Part shown: piece after piece, positions 25,049 to 32,697 of the stretch
How positions within the stretch are numbered: the first letter of the stretch is position 1
Layout: every line of letters begins with the position of its first letter
Assembly: GCA_030146915.1 (NCBI GenBank)
Contig: JASLAT010000031.1
Coordinates: forward strand, 1 to 46,248
Direction of reading: 5' to 3'
Origin: Tissierellales bacterium
Lineage (GTDB): Bacteria; Bacillota; Clostridia; Tissierellales; Tissierellaceae
DNA: 46,248 bases
Position numbers and translations under genes: made by a program
Notes under the pieces: model-generated
The model's database searches: none
What the model was told of the DNA's origin: nothing
The model's input: the letters and a program-made list of their open reading frames with translations, nothing else

Positions 25049-26749
25049 CTAAAGCTCTTTTTTAAATTTATCACTCAGATATAGCATCTCTTTAGCATGA
25101 CTTTTAGTTGTATTAGTTAAATCAATTCCACCTATTAATCTAGCTAATTCCTCAACTCTTTCATCATATGTTAATTTTTTAATATAAGATCCTGTTTTAC
25201 TATTTTCTACTAATTTATTTATAGAATAATGACTATCTGCTAAAGCTGTTATCTGTGGCAAATGAGAGATACAAATAACCTGTCTTTTCCTAGATATATG
25301 ATATATTTTTTCTCCTACCAACTGTGCTGTTCTTCCAGAAATCCCAGTATCAATCTCATCAAAAATTAAAGTTTGAATGTTATCATACTCAGCTAAAATG
25401 TTTTTAAATGCTAGCATTATTCTAGACATCTCACCACCTGATGCTATTTTTGATAAAGGTTTCAATTTTTCACCAATATTAGTTGATATTAAAAACTCTA
25501 TATAATCTATACCATCGTGACTAAAATAATCTAATTTTTTAAAATCTACTTTAAATTCTACCTCTTCCATATTTAAATATTTTAATTCTAAACTAATTTC
25601 ATTTTCTAAAAGTTTAGCTAATTTCTTTCTATAATTCGAGACTTTAAAAGATTTTTCCTTTAATTCAGTTTCTACCTCACTTATTTGCTTCTCTATTTCC
25701 ATAATTTCTCTATCTTGATTTTGTAAACTTTCTAATCTAAGTTCAGCTCTATCTTTAAAATCTAAAACTTCATCTAAACTCTCCCCATACTTACTTTTTA
25801 GACTATTAATAGTATCTAATCTTTTTTCTATTAATAACATAGTAGTATCATCAAAATTTAAATCTCCTAAATAATCTAAAACTCCTCTGTAAATGTCCTC
25901 TAGTTCATACTTAATACTATTTAACCTATTATAAATATCCTCTATTTCCGAATCAAAATCTTTAATGTTATTTATTTCTAATATAGATCTATCTAAGCTA
26001 TTTAATATATCGTTTTCTTGAAAACTATCAGATTTTAATTTATTTGATAATACTACTAGTGCTTCTCTTATATTATTTATATTTTTAAGCTTTTTATAAT
26101 CTTCATTTATTGTTACATCTTTATTTAAATCTATATCAGCACTTTCTATCTCTTGAATTTGATACTCTAATATATCAATTTCTCTATCTCTAGATAACTC
26201 ATCAATAGAAAGATTTGTTAGTTTTTTGTTTAATTTCTGATAAATTTTAAATGACTTCAATAGATCATTTTTTAAAGACTTTAACTCCTTACCACCAAAA
26301 GAGTCTAGTAGTTCTTTATGCCTATTAACATTCAATAATGACTGATGTTCATGCTGTCCAAATATATCTATTAAGTTACTAGTTATATCAGATAGCATAG
26401 ATAAGTTCACATTCTTACCGTTGACTTTGGATAAACTAGGCATATCTTGAGATATCTGCTTATTAATAATAAGTAGCCTATCACTATCTATGCTTATTTG
26501 ATATTTTGATAATATCTCTTCAATAGGACTTTCATGATCTATATAAAAAACAGCCTGCAAATTAGCCTCTGTTTCTCCAGTCCTTATAAAGTCCTTATTA
26601 CTTCTAGCACCTAAAATTATGCCTAGTGCCTCGATTAATATAGACTTACCAGTACCTGTTTCTCCAGTAATTATATTTAATCCTTTAGAGAAGTTTACTT
26701 TAATATCTTTTATAATCGCAAAATTTTCTATATTTAATTCTAATAACAT
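25049..26749 (-). CDS. recN: DNA repair protein RecN
   Basis: 566 aa, full length. It is an SMC-like ATPase that tethers DNA ends in double-strand-break repair. It begins MLLELNIENFAIIKDIKVNF with Walker A GETGTGKSIL near residue 33 and IFGQHEHQSLLN near 130. A long coiled-coil region spans about 150-420. The C-terminal signature SKIASGGEMSRIMLAFK near 440 is followed by Walker B LIFDEIDTGISG and CISHLPQITALAD. It lies between tlyA and steA. spoIVB and spo0A, which often follow recN in spore formers, are absent at this junction. An AGGGGGTAG stretch serves as ribosome site. Confidence 0.95.
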   Translation of the reverse strand: MLLELNIENFAIIKDIKVNFSKGLNIITGETGTGKSILIEALGIILGARSNKDFIRTGETEANLQAVFYIDHESPIEEILSKYQISIDSDRLLIINKQISQDMPSLSKVNGKNVNLSMLSDITSNLIDIFGQHEHQSLLNVNRHKELLDSFGGKELKSLKNDLLKSFKIYQKLNKKLTNLSIDELSRDREIDILEYQIQEIESADIDLNKDVTINEDYKKLKNINNIREALVVLSNKLKSDSFQENDILNSLDRSILEINNIKDFDSEIEDIYNRLNSIKYELEDIYRGVLDYLGDLNFDDTTMLLIEKRLDTINSLKSKYGESLDEVLDFKDRAELRLESLQNQDREIMEIEKQISEVETELKEKSFKVSNYRKKLAKLLENEISLELKYLNMEEVEFKVDFKKLDYFSHDGIDYIEFLISTNIGEKLKPLSKIASGGEMSRIMLAFKNILAEYDNIQTLIFDEIDTGISGRTAQLVGEKIYHISRKRQVICISHLPQITALADSHYSINKLVENSKTGSYIKKLTYDERVEELARLIGGIDLTNTTKSHAKEMLYLSDKFKKEL

Positions 26750-26752
26750 AAA

Positions 26753-27565
26753 CTACCCCCTAGATGAGTTAAACCTATCATAAGCTGCTCTTAAAGTATC
26801 ATCTATATCTAAAAAATCAATATGATCATAGTTAGGATTTAAAGTAAATTCTGCTAAAAATTCTATATTTCCTGTAGCTCCTGTTATAGGTGAGTAACTC
26901 AAATTAGAAATTATAATATTTAGATTTCTAGCAAATTCTATAGTTTCTTCTATTACATATTTATGAACTTTACTATCTCTAACTATTCCACCCTTTCCTA
27001 CATCTTCCTTTTTAGCTTCAAATTGTGGTTTAATTAATGCTACTATCTTACCTCCATTTTTTAGCAGTTTTTTAGCAACAGGTAAAACTAATTTTAAAGA
27101 TATAAAAGATACATCAATGGATATAAAATCTAATTTACTTTCTATATCTTCCAATCTTACATTTCTAATATTTGTTCTTTCCATTACTACAACTTTAGGG
27201 TTATTTCTTAAATTCCAATCAAGTTGACCATATCCTACATCTACTGAGTATACTTTTTTTGCTCCATTCTTTAGCATACAATCTGTAAATCCTCCTGTAG
27301 AACAACCGATATCCATACATCTAGCATTAGATAAGTCTATTTTGAACTCATGCAGTGCTTTTTCCAATTTCAAACCACCTCTAGATACATATTTATGTTC
27401 TTTTCCTTTTATTCTAATGTTAGATCCATACTTAATTAAATCTCCTGATTTCTCAATTGGAACATTATCTATCAAGACTAATCCTTGCATTATATAGCTA
27501 TTTGCTACTTTCAAACTCTCAACATAGCCCTCTTTATACAATACTATATCCGCTCTATCTTTCAT
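26753..27565 (-). CDS. tlyA: TlyA-family rRNA 2'-O-methyltransferase
   Basis: 270 aa. The N-terminal S4 domain (RADIVLYKEGYVESLKVANSYIMQG) is followed by a FtsJ/RrmJ-type methyltransferase domain: KYVSRGGLKLEKALHEF, DIGCSTGGFTDCMLKNGAKKVYSVDVGYGQL, SIDVSFISLKLVLP, and ALIKPQFEAKKEDVGKGGIVRD with K-D-K-E-type residues. TlyA methylates cytidines of 16S and 23S rRNA at the 2'-O position; older annotations call it haemolysin. ATG 27565 has GGTGAT upstream; an in-frame ATG at 27574 has no clear site. It is adjacent to the OLE-associated membrane protein gene and recN, as seen in other OLE loci. Confidence 0.93.
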   Translation of the reverse strand: MKDRADIVLYKEGYVESLKVANSYIMQGLVLIDNVPIEKSGDLIKYGSNIRIKGKEHKYVSRGGLKLEKALHEFKIDLSNARCMDIGCSTGGFTDCMLKNGAKKVYSVDVGYGQLDWNLRNNPKVVVMERTNIRNVRLEDIESKLDFISIDVSFISLKLVLPVAKKLLKNGGKIVALIKPQFEAKKEDVGKGGIVRDSKVHKYVIEETIEFARNLNIIISNLSYSPITGATGNIEFLAEFTLNPNYDHIDFLDIDDTLRAAYDRFNSSRG

Positions 27566-27579
27566 AATCACCATTCCAT

Positions 27580-28140
27580 TTATTTAAATAATTCTATACC
27601 TAGCTTTTTTTCCATAAAATATACTATCTTTGCTATTTTAAAAATAATTTCCTCATGATAAACCATAGCTATATTTTTACCTATTCCTTTTCCACCTACT
27701 GTTATTGAGGCAATTATAGACGTAATTACCAAAGATATAAAGGCACCATCAATATTTGGATATACCTTTAATATGCTATAAACAATATTAGTACCAATAG
27801 CACCGGAAATAATACCACTTATATCGCCTATTACATCATTACAAAAGTTAGATACCTGAGATGCATTTCTAACAAGTTTAATAGCACTTTTAGCTTCTAA
27901 AACTCTATTTGCAGCCATAGCATGAAAAGGTCTTTCATGAGCTGATGTTACAGCTATCCCTATTATATCAAAAATTATACCTATAAAAATAAAAACTAAT
28001 AATACTATAAACGCGGGTATTATGTTTAAATATTCTACCAGTTTATCACTAATAATAGAAAATATACTTGCTAATATAAAAGTCCAAATAGATATCTTTA
28101 TAATCCATTTTAAATTATAATCCACTTTTCTTTTTTTCAT
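27580..28140 (-). CDS. oapA: OLE-associated membrane protein (OapA-like, DUF21/CNNM-like)
   Basis: 186 aa with four hydrophobic segments (about residues 12-32, 40-65, 100-122, 130-150). Between helices 2 and 3 is a polar, basic loop: VTSAHERPFHAMAANRVLEA, then VRNASQVSNFCNDVIGDISG. This layout has distant similarity to the membrane domain of CNNM/CorB magnesium transporters. Position directly downstream of the structured RNA and upstream of tlyA matches OapA, the partner that binds OLE RNA and carries it to the membrane in Bacillus halodurans, where it affects Mg2+ homeostasis and cold/alcohol tolerance. The start ATG 28140 has AGGAGG 7 nt upstream; the ORF extends 18 nt further through that site. 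The product family is recognised by context plus topology. Confidence 0.85.
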   Translation of the reverse strand: MKKRKVDYNLKWIIKISIWTFILASIFSIISDKLVEYLNIIPAFIVLLVFIFIGIIFDIIGIAVTSAHERPFHAMAANRVLEAKSAIKLVRNASQVSNFCNDVIGDISGIISGAIGTNIVYSILKVYPNIDGAFISLVITSIIASITVGGKGIGKNIAMVYHEEIIFKIAKIVYFMEKKLGIELFK

Positions 28141-28156
28141 ATAAATCCTCCTAAAC

Positions 28157-28195
28157 ATTAAATAGCTGATAGCCTACGGCTATCAGCTATTTAAT
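28157..28195 (-). other. Perfect 18-bp hairpin between the RNA and oapA
   Basis: Bases 28157-28174 pair perfectly with 28178-28195 around a 3-nt loop. On the minus strand the right side is the 3' boundary of the structured RNA, and TAATGTTT then AGGAGG of oapA follow. There is no U-run, so it is not a classical terminator. It could be a processing site, a partial terminator or a stabiliser. Confidence 0.8.
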
Positions 28196-28750
28196 AGGTG
28201 GTAACAACTTGTGTAAATCTTACGGCTTTGGTCCAGTAGGATTTCCCTAATAAAAACTGCATGTCGCCATAGCAGCGGTTTCCCTTTAATTCTACTATTA
28301 CCCTGTCACCATAGGTACAACTGGATTGCCACTTAGGCCGCACTGTAATCCACAAGCTGCCTCTTTTGAACAGTCTAGGAGTTTTCCTCAACAGATTGAA
28401 TATTCCTTAGCCTCTTTTGCAAAGTAGGTTTCGGCAACAAAGCCTAGAAAATCGTGGGCCCCTAATTTCCCAGGTGGCTTACCATCTGCCTAACTTCACT
28501 CAAGGCAGGCTACTCTGTTACATTACTTTTATTGTAACAGGTTTATCACAACAATGGCAGTTGTGTCTCCACGGAGGTAGGGTCATCGCCCGCATGCCTT
28601 TGCAGATCGCCCCATCCCCCTTACTCCCTACATAAACCCCCAACTGGGCGTTGGAAGCCTATACAAGAAACTTCATCGATGTGCCTTTCAACGGATTTTT
28701 AGCCCCGCCTTCGAGAATATTCGCACTGACTAGAATACTGCACCACCTTT
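28196..28750 (-). ncRNA. ole: OLE RNA (ornate, large, extremophilic RNA)
   Basis: About 555 nt without a plausible coding frame and with base composition far more GC-rich and structured than neighbours. Promoter at 28757-28785. The 5' GGTGGT (28742-28747, read on the minus strand) pairs exactly with 3' ACCACC (28197-28202), closing the molecule. Internal hairpins include CTGTTAC/GTAACAG (28514-28540) and a CACAAC/GTTGTG stem. Location between ispA and an oapA-like gene, next to tlyA-recN and xseAB-nusB, is the published OLE neighbourhood in Bacillus halodurans and anaerobic Firmicutes. I recognise it from size, context and partner, not from an alignment; a covariance search would decide. The two short ORFs inside are chance. 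Confidence 0.85.
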
Positions 28751-28756
28751 CGATAT

Positions 28757-28785
28757 ATTATACTATATCCCTATATATTATTCAA
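28757..28785 (-). promoter_or_regulatory. Strong promoter of the OLE RNA
   Basis: On the minus strand TTGAAT (28780-28785) and TATAAT (28757-28762) have exactly 17 bp between them. The start would be near 28750, immediately before GAAAGGTGGTGCAG. The RNA is thus made independently of ispA, with read-through from ispA also possible since no terminator is seen. Confidence 0.75.
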
Positions 28786-28810
28786 TTTTATAAAATATAA
28801 TTTATAGCCT

Positions 28811-29668
28811 TTAAAACTCTCTATACTTTAATTTTTCTATAAAAATTTTAAAAAATTCGCTTTCTGGATAATCTTCAACTATCTCAAGTGCCTTATTTGT
28901 ATAATAATCTAGATCTTTTTTTGCTTGATTATAGCCTAGAGTCGATATATAAGTAACCTTATTTATCTCATTATCTTCCTCTAAATCTAAAAAATCATCT
29001 TTAATTTGATATGCTAAACCTAAATAAAGCCCTAGTTTCCTCATCTCTTCAACTTTACTTTTATCCGCACCTGCGATAATTGCTCCTACCACTGTAGAAG
29101 CCATTATAAGTCCTCCTGTTTTACATTTATACATATATGTTATATTCTCGCTATTTGCTTGTGAATGTTCTAAATGTAAGTCTACAACTTGTCCACCTAT
29201 CATTCCTTTAACTCCTGAATACATAGCTATTTCCTTCAAAGCTATAATCTTATTGATTGAATCATTGTTACTTATATTTAATAATATATTCTCAAAAGCA
29301 AAATTTAATAACCCATCTCCAGCTAAAATAGCCATAGCCTCGCCAAATTTTTTATGATTGCTTAACCTACCTCTTCTAAAATCATCATCATCCATAGCTG
29401 GAAGATCATCATGAATTAAAGAATAAGTATGTATCATTTCAATACTAGCAGCATATGGTAATATCTCATTATAGCTAGATTCATTAGATAAAAGTTCATA
29501 AACCTTTAATGATAAAATTGGCCTAATCCTTTTCCCACCTGTAAATAAACTATATTTTATAGACTCTAAGATTGTATTTGAATAATCGGTGTGTATATTT
29601 TTCAAAGATTCTACCAAGTACTCATCTACTATTTTTCTTAATCTTTCAATTTCTATATTTATATCCAA
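28811..29668 (-). CDS. ispA: Polyprenyl (farnesyl/geranylgeranyl) diphosphate synthase
   Basis: 285 aa. It condenses isopentenyl diphosphate with allylic diphosphates. It has GGKRIRPIL near residue 44, the first Asp-rich motif HDDLPAMDDDDFRRGRLSNHK near 83, AMAILAGDGLLNFAFE, KTGGLIMASTV, and the second Asp-rich motif YQIKDDFLDLEED near 227. Chain length cannot be read reliably. The start is TTG (29666-29668), preceded by GGAGG at the proper distance. It follows xseB in the nusB-xseA-xseB-ispA order, and its 3' end stands 60 bp from the OLE RNA start. dxs, often next to ispA and tlyA, is absent here. Confidence 0.92.
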   Translation of the reverse strand: MDINIEIERLRKIVDEYLVESLKNIHTDYSNTILESIKYSLFTGGKRIRPILSLKVYELLSNESSYNEILPYAASIEMIHTYSLIHDDLPAMDDDDFRRGRLSNHKKFGEAMAILAGDGLLNFAFENILLNISNNDSINKIIALKEIAMYSGVKGMIGGQVVDLHLEHSQANSENITYMYKCKTGGLIMASTVVGAIIAGADKSKVEEMRKLGLYLGLAYQIKDDFLDLEEDNEINKVTYISTLGYNQAKKDLDYYTNKALEIVEDYPESEFFKIFIEKLKYREF

Positions 29669-29670
29669 AA

Positions 29671-29895
29671 TTATACCTCCGTAGATAGATCAAAATCTTC
29701 TTCTTTGCCATCTAATATCAACTTAACTTCACCTTCAGCTGAATCTAAAAGCTTTTGACAATGAAGATATAATTCATTTGCATTTTTAAAAAGTTCAATA
29801 GACTCTTTTAAACTTAAATCTTCTTTTTCTACCTTATCTAAAATACTCTCCAGTTTATTATAAGCCTCTTCATAAGATAAATCTTTAATTTCCAT
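29671..29895 (-). CDS. xseB: Exodeoxyribonuclease VII small subunit
   Basis: 74 aa, a normal length for XseB. It is alpha-helical with the family pattern LSYEEAYNKLESILDKVEKEDLSLKESIELFKNANELYLHCQKLL. It forms the helical partner that regulates the XseA catalytic subunit in degrading single-stranded DNA to short oligonucleotides. The ATG overlaps the 3' end of xseA by 11 nt, so the two are probably translated together. The acidic tail (EGEVKLILDGKEEDFDLSTEV) is typical. Confidence 0.95.
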   Translation of the reverse strand: MEIKDLSYEEAYNKLESILDKVEKEDLSLKESIELFKNANELYLHCQKLLDSAEGEVKLILDGKEEDFDLSTEV

Positions 29896-31099
29896 CTTTA
29901 TTCACCTTTTCAATAGTTTCTACTTTAGACTTAACCCTACCATCTTTAAGATATATATCTATATCATCATCTTCGTTTATATCATTAATACTACTAACTA
30001 CCTTCCCATCTTTATTTAAAATTATACCATAACCGCTTTCTAATCTCTTTTGTGGATTCAAATAGTCAATTTTATATTTAATTTCTCTTAAACCTTCTCT
30101 ACTCTTATTACTCTTAGAAACTATTTCATTTTGTATTTTTCTATATATATTATCTAAGTTTTGTCTATTATTATATAGTTCATGGATTGGACTATTTAAT
30201 TTTAATTGACTAGATAACTGTTCAACTTTACTTCTTTTTTCTAATAGATTCCTATCCATCGCTTTGATCAAAGAGTCTTTAAGTGAAATTAAATTAATTC
30301 TATATTCATCTAGACTAGGAACTGCTATTTCTGCTGCTGCAGAGGGAGTAGCAGCTCTTTTATCAGCTACAAAATCAGATATAGAAAAATCTACCTCATG
30401 GCCAACAGCTGAAATATTTGGAGTTTTCAACCCGTGTATTGTTCTTGCTAAATCCTCATCATTAAATGCAAAAAGCTCCTCTGTAGATCCACCACCTCTT
30501 CCAAATATAATCAGGTCTATATCTTCTCTATTATCTAGGTACTTTAAACCTTCAATAATTGATTTTGGGGCTTGACCGCCTTGAACCAAAGATGGATATA
30601 TCAAAATATCAACAGTACTGAATCGTCTTTTTATAACGGTTATTATATCTCTTATCGCTGCACCTGTAGCAGAAGTAACTACCCCTATTTTTTTAGGTAG
30701 TTTTGGTAATTCTCTTTTATACTTTTCATCAAAGAGACCTTCTTTATCTAACTTATCCTTTAGCTCTAAAAATTTTCTATATAAATCTCCTTGCCCGCTT
30801 TCTTTCATTTCTCTGACATACAATTGGTATATTCCTTCTTTTTCATAAACAGAGACATTTCCTCTTGCTATAACCTTCATACCTGTTTCTGGTTGAATTA
30901 AAAGTTTACTATTATCAGACCTAAACATTACTGATTTTAATTTTCCACTATCATCTTTTAAAGTAAAATACATGTGCCCACTATAATGATGTGTAAAATT
31001 AGATATTTCGCCCTCTACTTCAACATCTGATAAAATAAAATCTGTAGAAAGTAGCTTGTTAATATAGTTATTTATTTCACTAACTTTATATGCTCTCAT
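29885..31099 (-). CDS. xseA: Exodeoxyribonuclease VII large subunit
   Basis: 404 aa. The N-terminal OB-fold (YKVSEINNYINKLLSTDFILSDVEVEGEISNFTHHYSGHMYFTLKD, about residues 1-100) binds DNA. The catalytic domain follows, with PKKIGVVTSATGAAIRDII, IYPSLVQG, IIFGRGGGSTEELFAFNDEDLARTI near 195-225 and SAVGHEVDFSISDFVADKRAATPSAAAEI. A coiled-coil tail (about 270-365) binds XseB. It degrades single-stranded DNA processively in both directions. The ATG follows nusB by 2 nt with GAGGAG upstream. Confidence 0.95.
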   Translation of the reverse strand: MRAYKVSEINNYINKLLSTDFILSDVEVEGEISNFTHHYSGHMYFTLKDDSGKLKSVMFRSDNSKLLIQPETGMKVIARGNVSVYEKEGIYQLYVREMKESGQGDLYRKFLELKDKLDKEGLFDEKYKRELPKLPKKIGVVTSATGAAIRDIITVIKRRFSTVDILIYPSLVQGGQAPKSIIEGLKYLDNREDIDLIIFGRGGGSTEELFAFNDEDLARTIHGLKTPNISAVGHEVDFSISDFVADKRAATPSAAAEIAVPSLDEYRINLISLKDSLIKAMDRNLLEKRSKVEQLSSQLKLNSPIHELYNNRQNLDNIYRKIQNEIVSKSNKSREGLREIKYKIDYLNPQKRLESGYGIILNKDGKVVSSINDINEDDDIDIYLKDGRVKSKVETIEKVNKDGN

Positions 31100-31101
31100 A
31101 A

Positions 31102-31506
31102 TTACTCCTCTAAACTTTTTATAACTCCGCCTAGCACGCCATTTACAAATCTATATGCTTCTTCTGCACTATATTTTTTTACTATTTCTATAGCCTCATT
31201 TACAGAAACCTCGTAGGGAATATCATCTCTATAAATCATTTCATATATAGCTATTCTAAGTGTAGAAAGATCAACTTTTGCTAACCTATTTAGCTTCCAT
31301 CCCTTTAAGTTTTTTTCAATATAAGAGTCTATTACTTCCAGGTTTGTGCCTATTTTTTCACCAGCATCTTTAATATACTCTATTTCTGTGTCACTATAGC
31401 TTGTATTTCTTATAAAAACATCAAGTAATTTCTCTGAAAAATCCTCGTTCATTTCCATTTTATATAGTAATGACATAGCACCTTCTCTAGCTCTTTTTCT
31501 ACCCAT
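31102..31506 (-). CDS. nusB: Transcription antitermination factor NusB
   Basis: 134 aa, all-helical. Signatures are GRKRAREGAMSLLYKMEMN at the N-terminus, WKLNRLAKVDLSTLRIAIYEM near residue 72, and IPYEVSVNEAIEIVKKYSAEEAYRFVNGVLGGVI. With NusE it binds boxA RNA to prevent early termination in rRNA operons. ATG 31506 is chosen because TTGGAGG lies 6 nt upstream; the ORF extends 36 nt further. Two hairpins lie between it and asp23. It leads the xseA-xseB-ispA genes. Confidence 0.93.
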   Translation of the reverse strand: MGRKRAREGAMSLLYKMEMNEDFSEKLLDVFIRNTSYSDTEIEYIKDAGEKIGTNLEVIDSYIEKNLKGWKLNRLAKVDLSTLRIAIYEMIYRDDIPYEVSVNEAIEIVKKYSAEEAYRFVNGVLGGVIKSLEE

Positions 31507-31521
31507 AATTACCTCCAATTT

Positions 31522-31570
31522 ATATGTTAACTTTATTAACATATTTTTACCCTCTAATTTTAGAGGGTAA
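31522..31570 (-). promoter_or_regulatory. Two stacked hairpins in the asp23-nusB interval
   Basis: The first is a perfect 11-bp stem (31547-31557 with 31560-31570), which may end asp23 transcription. Immediately after, a perfect 9-bp stem (31522-31530 with 31536-31544, ATATGTTAA/TTAACATAT) lies just ahead of the nusB ribosome site. It could act as an attenuator or leader element of nusB. Confidence 0.55.
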
Positions 31571-31575
31571 GTAAA

Positions 31576-31968
31576 TTATTTCTTCTCAATAGCTAAGTTT
31601 TCTTTATTACTATTAAATATTACCTCTTGTACATTTATGTTTACTAAATTAACTATTAAGCCAGTCATAGTTTCAACTTTTTCTTTAACATTTTCTTGTA
31701 CATTTGTAGCAACATCTTTTATATTTATACCATACTCAATAGCTATATTCATATCTATCACAACATCTTGTCCATCAATATCTACATCAACACCTTTTGA
31801 TAAGCTCTTCATACCTAACATTTCTGTTATTTCACCAGTAATACCACCAGCTATCTTTGAAGTACCTTCTACCTCACTAGCTGCAATACTAGCTATAATA
31901 GAAATAACATCCTCAGATATATTTACGCTTCCATTCTCAAAATTACCATTGTTAATTTTATCTTTCAC
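31576..31968 (-). CDS. Asp23/Gls24 family envelope stress protein
   Basis: 130 aa. Typical Asp23 pattern: VNISEDVISIIASIAASEVEGTSKI, GVDVDIDGQDVVIDMNIAIEYGINIKDVATNVQENVKEKVETMTGLIVNLVNINVQEV. These proteins assemble beneath the membrane and are linked to cell envelope homeostasis. The start is GTG (31966-31968), 5 nt after GGAGGTG. A strong own promoter lies upstream (TTGTAA/17/TATAAT) and the efp terminator separates it from the upstream unit. It is next to nusB as in many Clostridia. Confidence 0.92.
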   Translation of the reverse strand: MKDKINNGNFENGSVNISEDVISIIASIAASEVEGTSKIAGGITGEITEMLGMKSLSKGVDVDIDGQDVVIDMNIAIEYGINIKDVATNVQENVKEKVETMTGLIVNLVNINVQEVIFNSNKENLAIEKK

Positions 31969-31995
31969 AACTACACCTCCAATAATATATAGCTT

Positions 31996-32024
31996 ATTAT
32001 ATCAAAGCCTATATCCATTTACAA
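31996..32024 (-). promoter_or_regulatory. Promoter of asp23
   Basis: On the minus strand TTGTAA (32019-32024) and TATAAT (31996-32001) have a 17-bp spacer, leading to GGAGGTG and the asp23 start. Confidence 0.7.
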
Positions 32025-32043
32025 CAAAGCCTATTTAGCAATT

Positions 32044-32075
32044 AAAAAAACTACTGATAGGAATCAGTAGTTTTA
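32044..32075 (-). terminator. Terminator of efp
   Basis: On the minus strand AAAACTACTGAT and ATCAGTAGTTTTTTT form a 12-bp stem with a short loop and T-run just after the efp stop. It ends the pil-aroK-efp transcript. Confidence 0.85.
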
Positions 32076-32077
32076 AA

Positions 32078-32635
32078 TTAAACCCTAGATACATACTCTC
32101 CTGATCTAGTGTCAACTTTTATTACATCACCTGTATCAATAAATAAAGGAACATTTAATTTAGCACCAGTTTCTACTATTGCTGGTTTAACAGCCCCTGA
32201 AGCTGTATCACCCTTTAATCCCGGTTCAGTCTCTGTTATTTCCAATTCAACAAAGTTTTCTGGTGATACGTCTATAACTCTACCTTCATGAAATCTTACG
32301 TGTGCTATGTCATTATCTTTTATGTATAACATAGAGTTACCTAATAAATCTTCAGTTATAGGTACCTGATTATAAGTTTCCACATCCATAAAATAATAAA
32401 ATTGTCCATCATTATATAGATACTGCATTTCTTTATTATCTATAATAGCTCTTTCATACCTATCTGATGGGTTTAAAGTAACCTCTTTTATAGTTCCATG
32501 TTCTACAGATTCAATCTTAGTTCTTAGAAAAGCTCCACCTCTAGCAGGCTTAACGTGTTGATATTCTATTACCTCATATATTTCTCCATCCATTATAAAG
32601 GTCATGCCTTTTTTAAAATCTCCTGCCTGTATCAT
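32078..32635 (-). CDS. efp: Elongation factor P
   Basis: 185 aa, normal EF-P length with three beta domains: MIQAGDFKKGMTFIMDGEIY at the start, VMDVETYNQVPI-like middle (YYFMDVETYNQVPI), and LELTETEPG-like IVELEITETEPGLKGDT near residue 130, then ETGAKLNVPLFIDTGDVIKVDTRSGEY. It rescues ribosomes stalled at poly-Pro. The functional loop tip in domain I reads KPARGGAF, so the residue usually modified (Lys in many Firmicutes) is Arg32. ATG 32635 is chosen because GGAGG lies before it; the ORF extends 69 nt further. It follows aroK in the same direction. Confidence 0.95.
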   Translation of the reverse strand: MIQAGDFKKGMTFIMDGEIYEVIEYQHVKPARGGAFLRTKIESVEHGTIKEVTLNPSDRYERAIIDNKEMQYLYNDGQFYYFMDVETYNQVPITEDLLGNSMLYIKDNDIAHVRFHEGRVIDVSPENFVELEITETEPGLKGDTASGAVKPAIVETGAKLNVPLFIDTGDVIKVDTRSGEYVSRV

Positions 32636-32697
32636 TATATTTCCTCCTATACCTATATTGTAATACTTAACAATTATATCAATTTTTTTATTATTTC

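Noticed and set aside
28191..28635. Two short ORFs (one on each strand) inside the structured RNA
   Set aside because: No ribosome sites and odd composition; they arise from the GC-richer RNA gene.
28196..28750. Region first considered as RNase P RNA, tmRNA or a group II intron
   Set aside because: The RNase P core (GAGGAAAGTCC, ACAGAA) is absent, there is no tRNA-like end or tag ORF of tmRNA, and no domain V or reverse transcriptase of a group II intron. Context fits OLE RNA.
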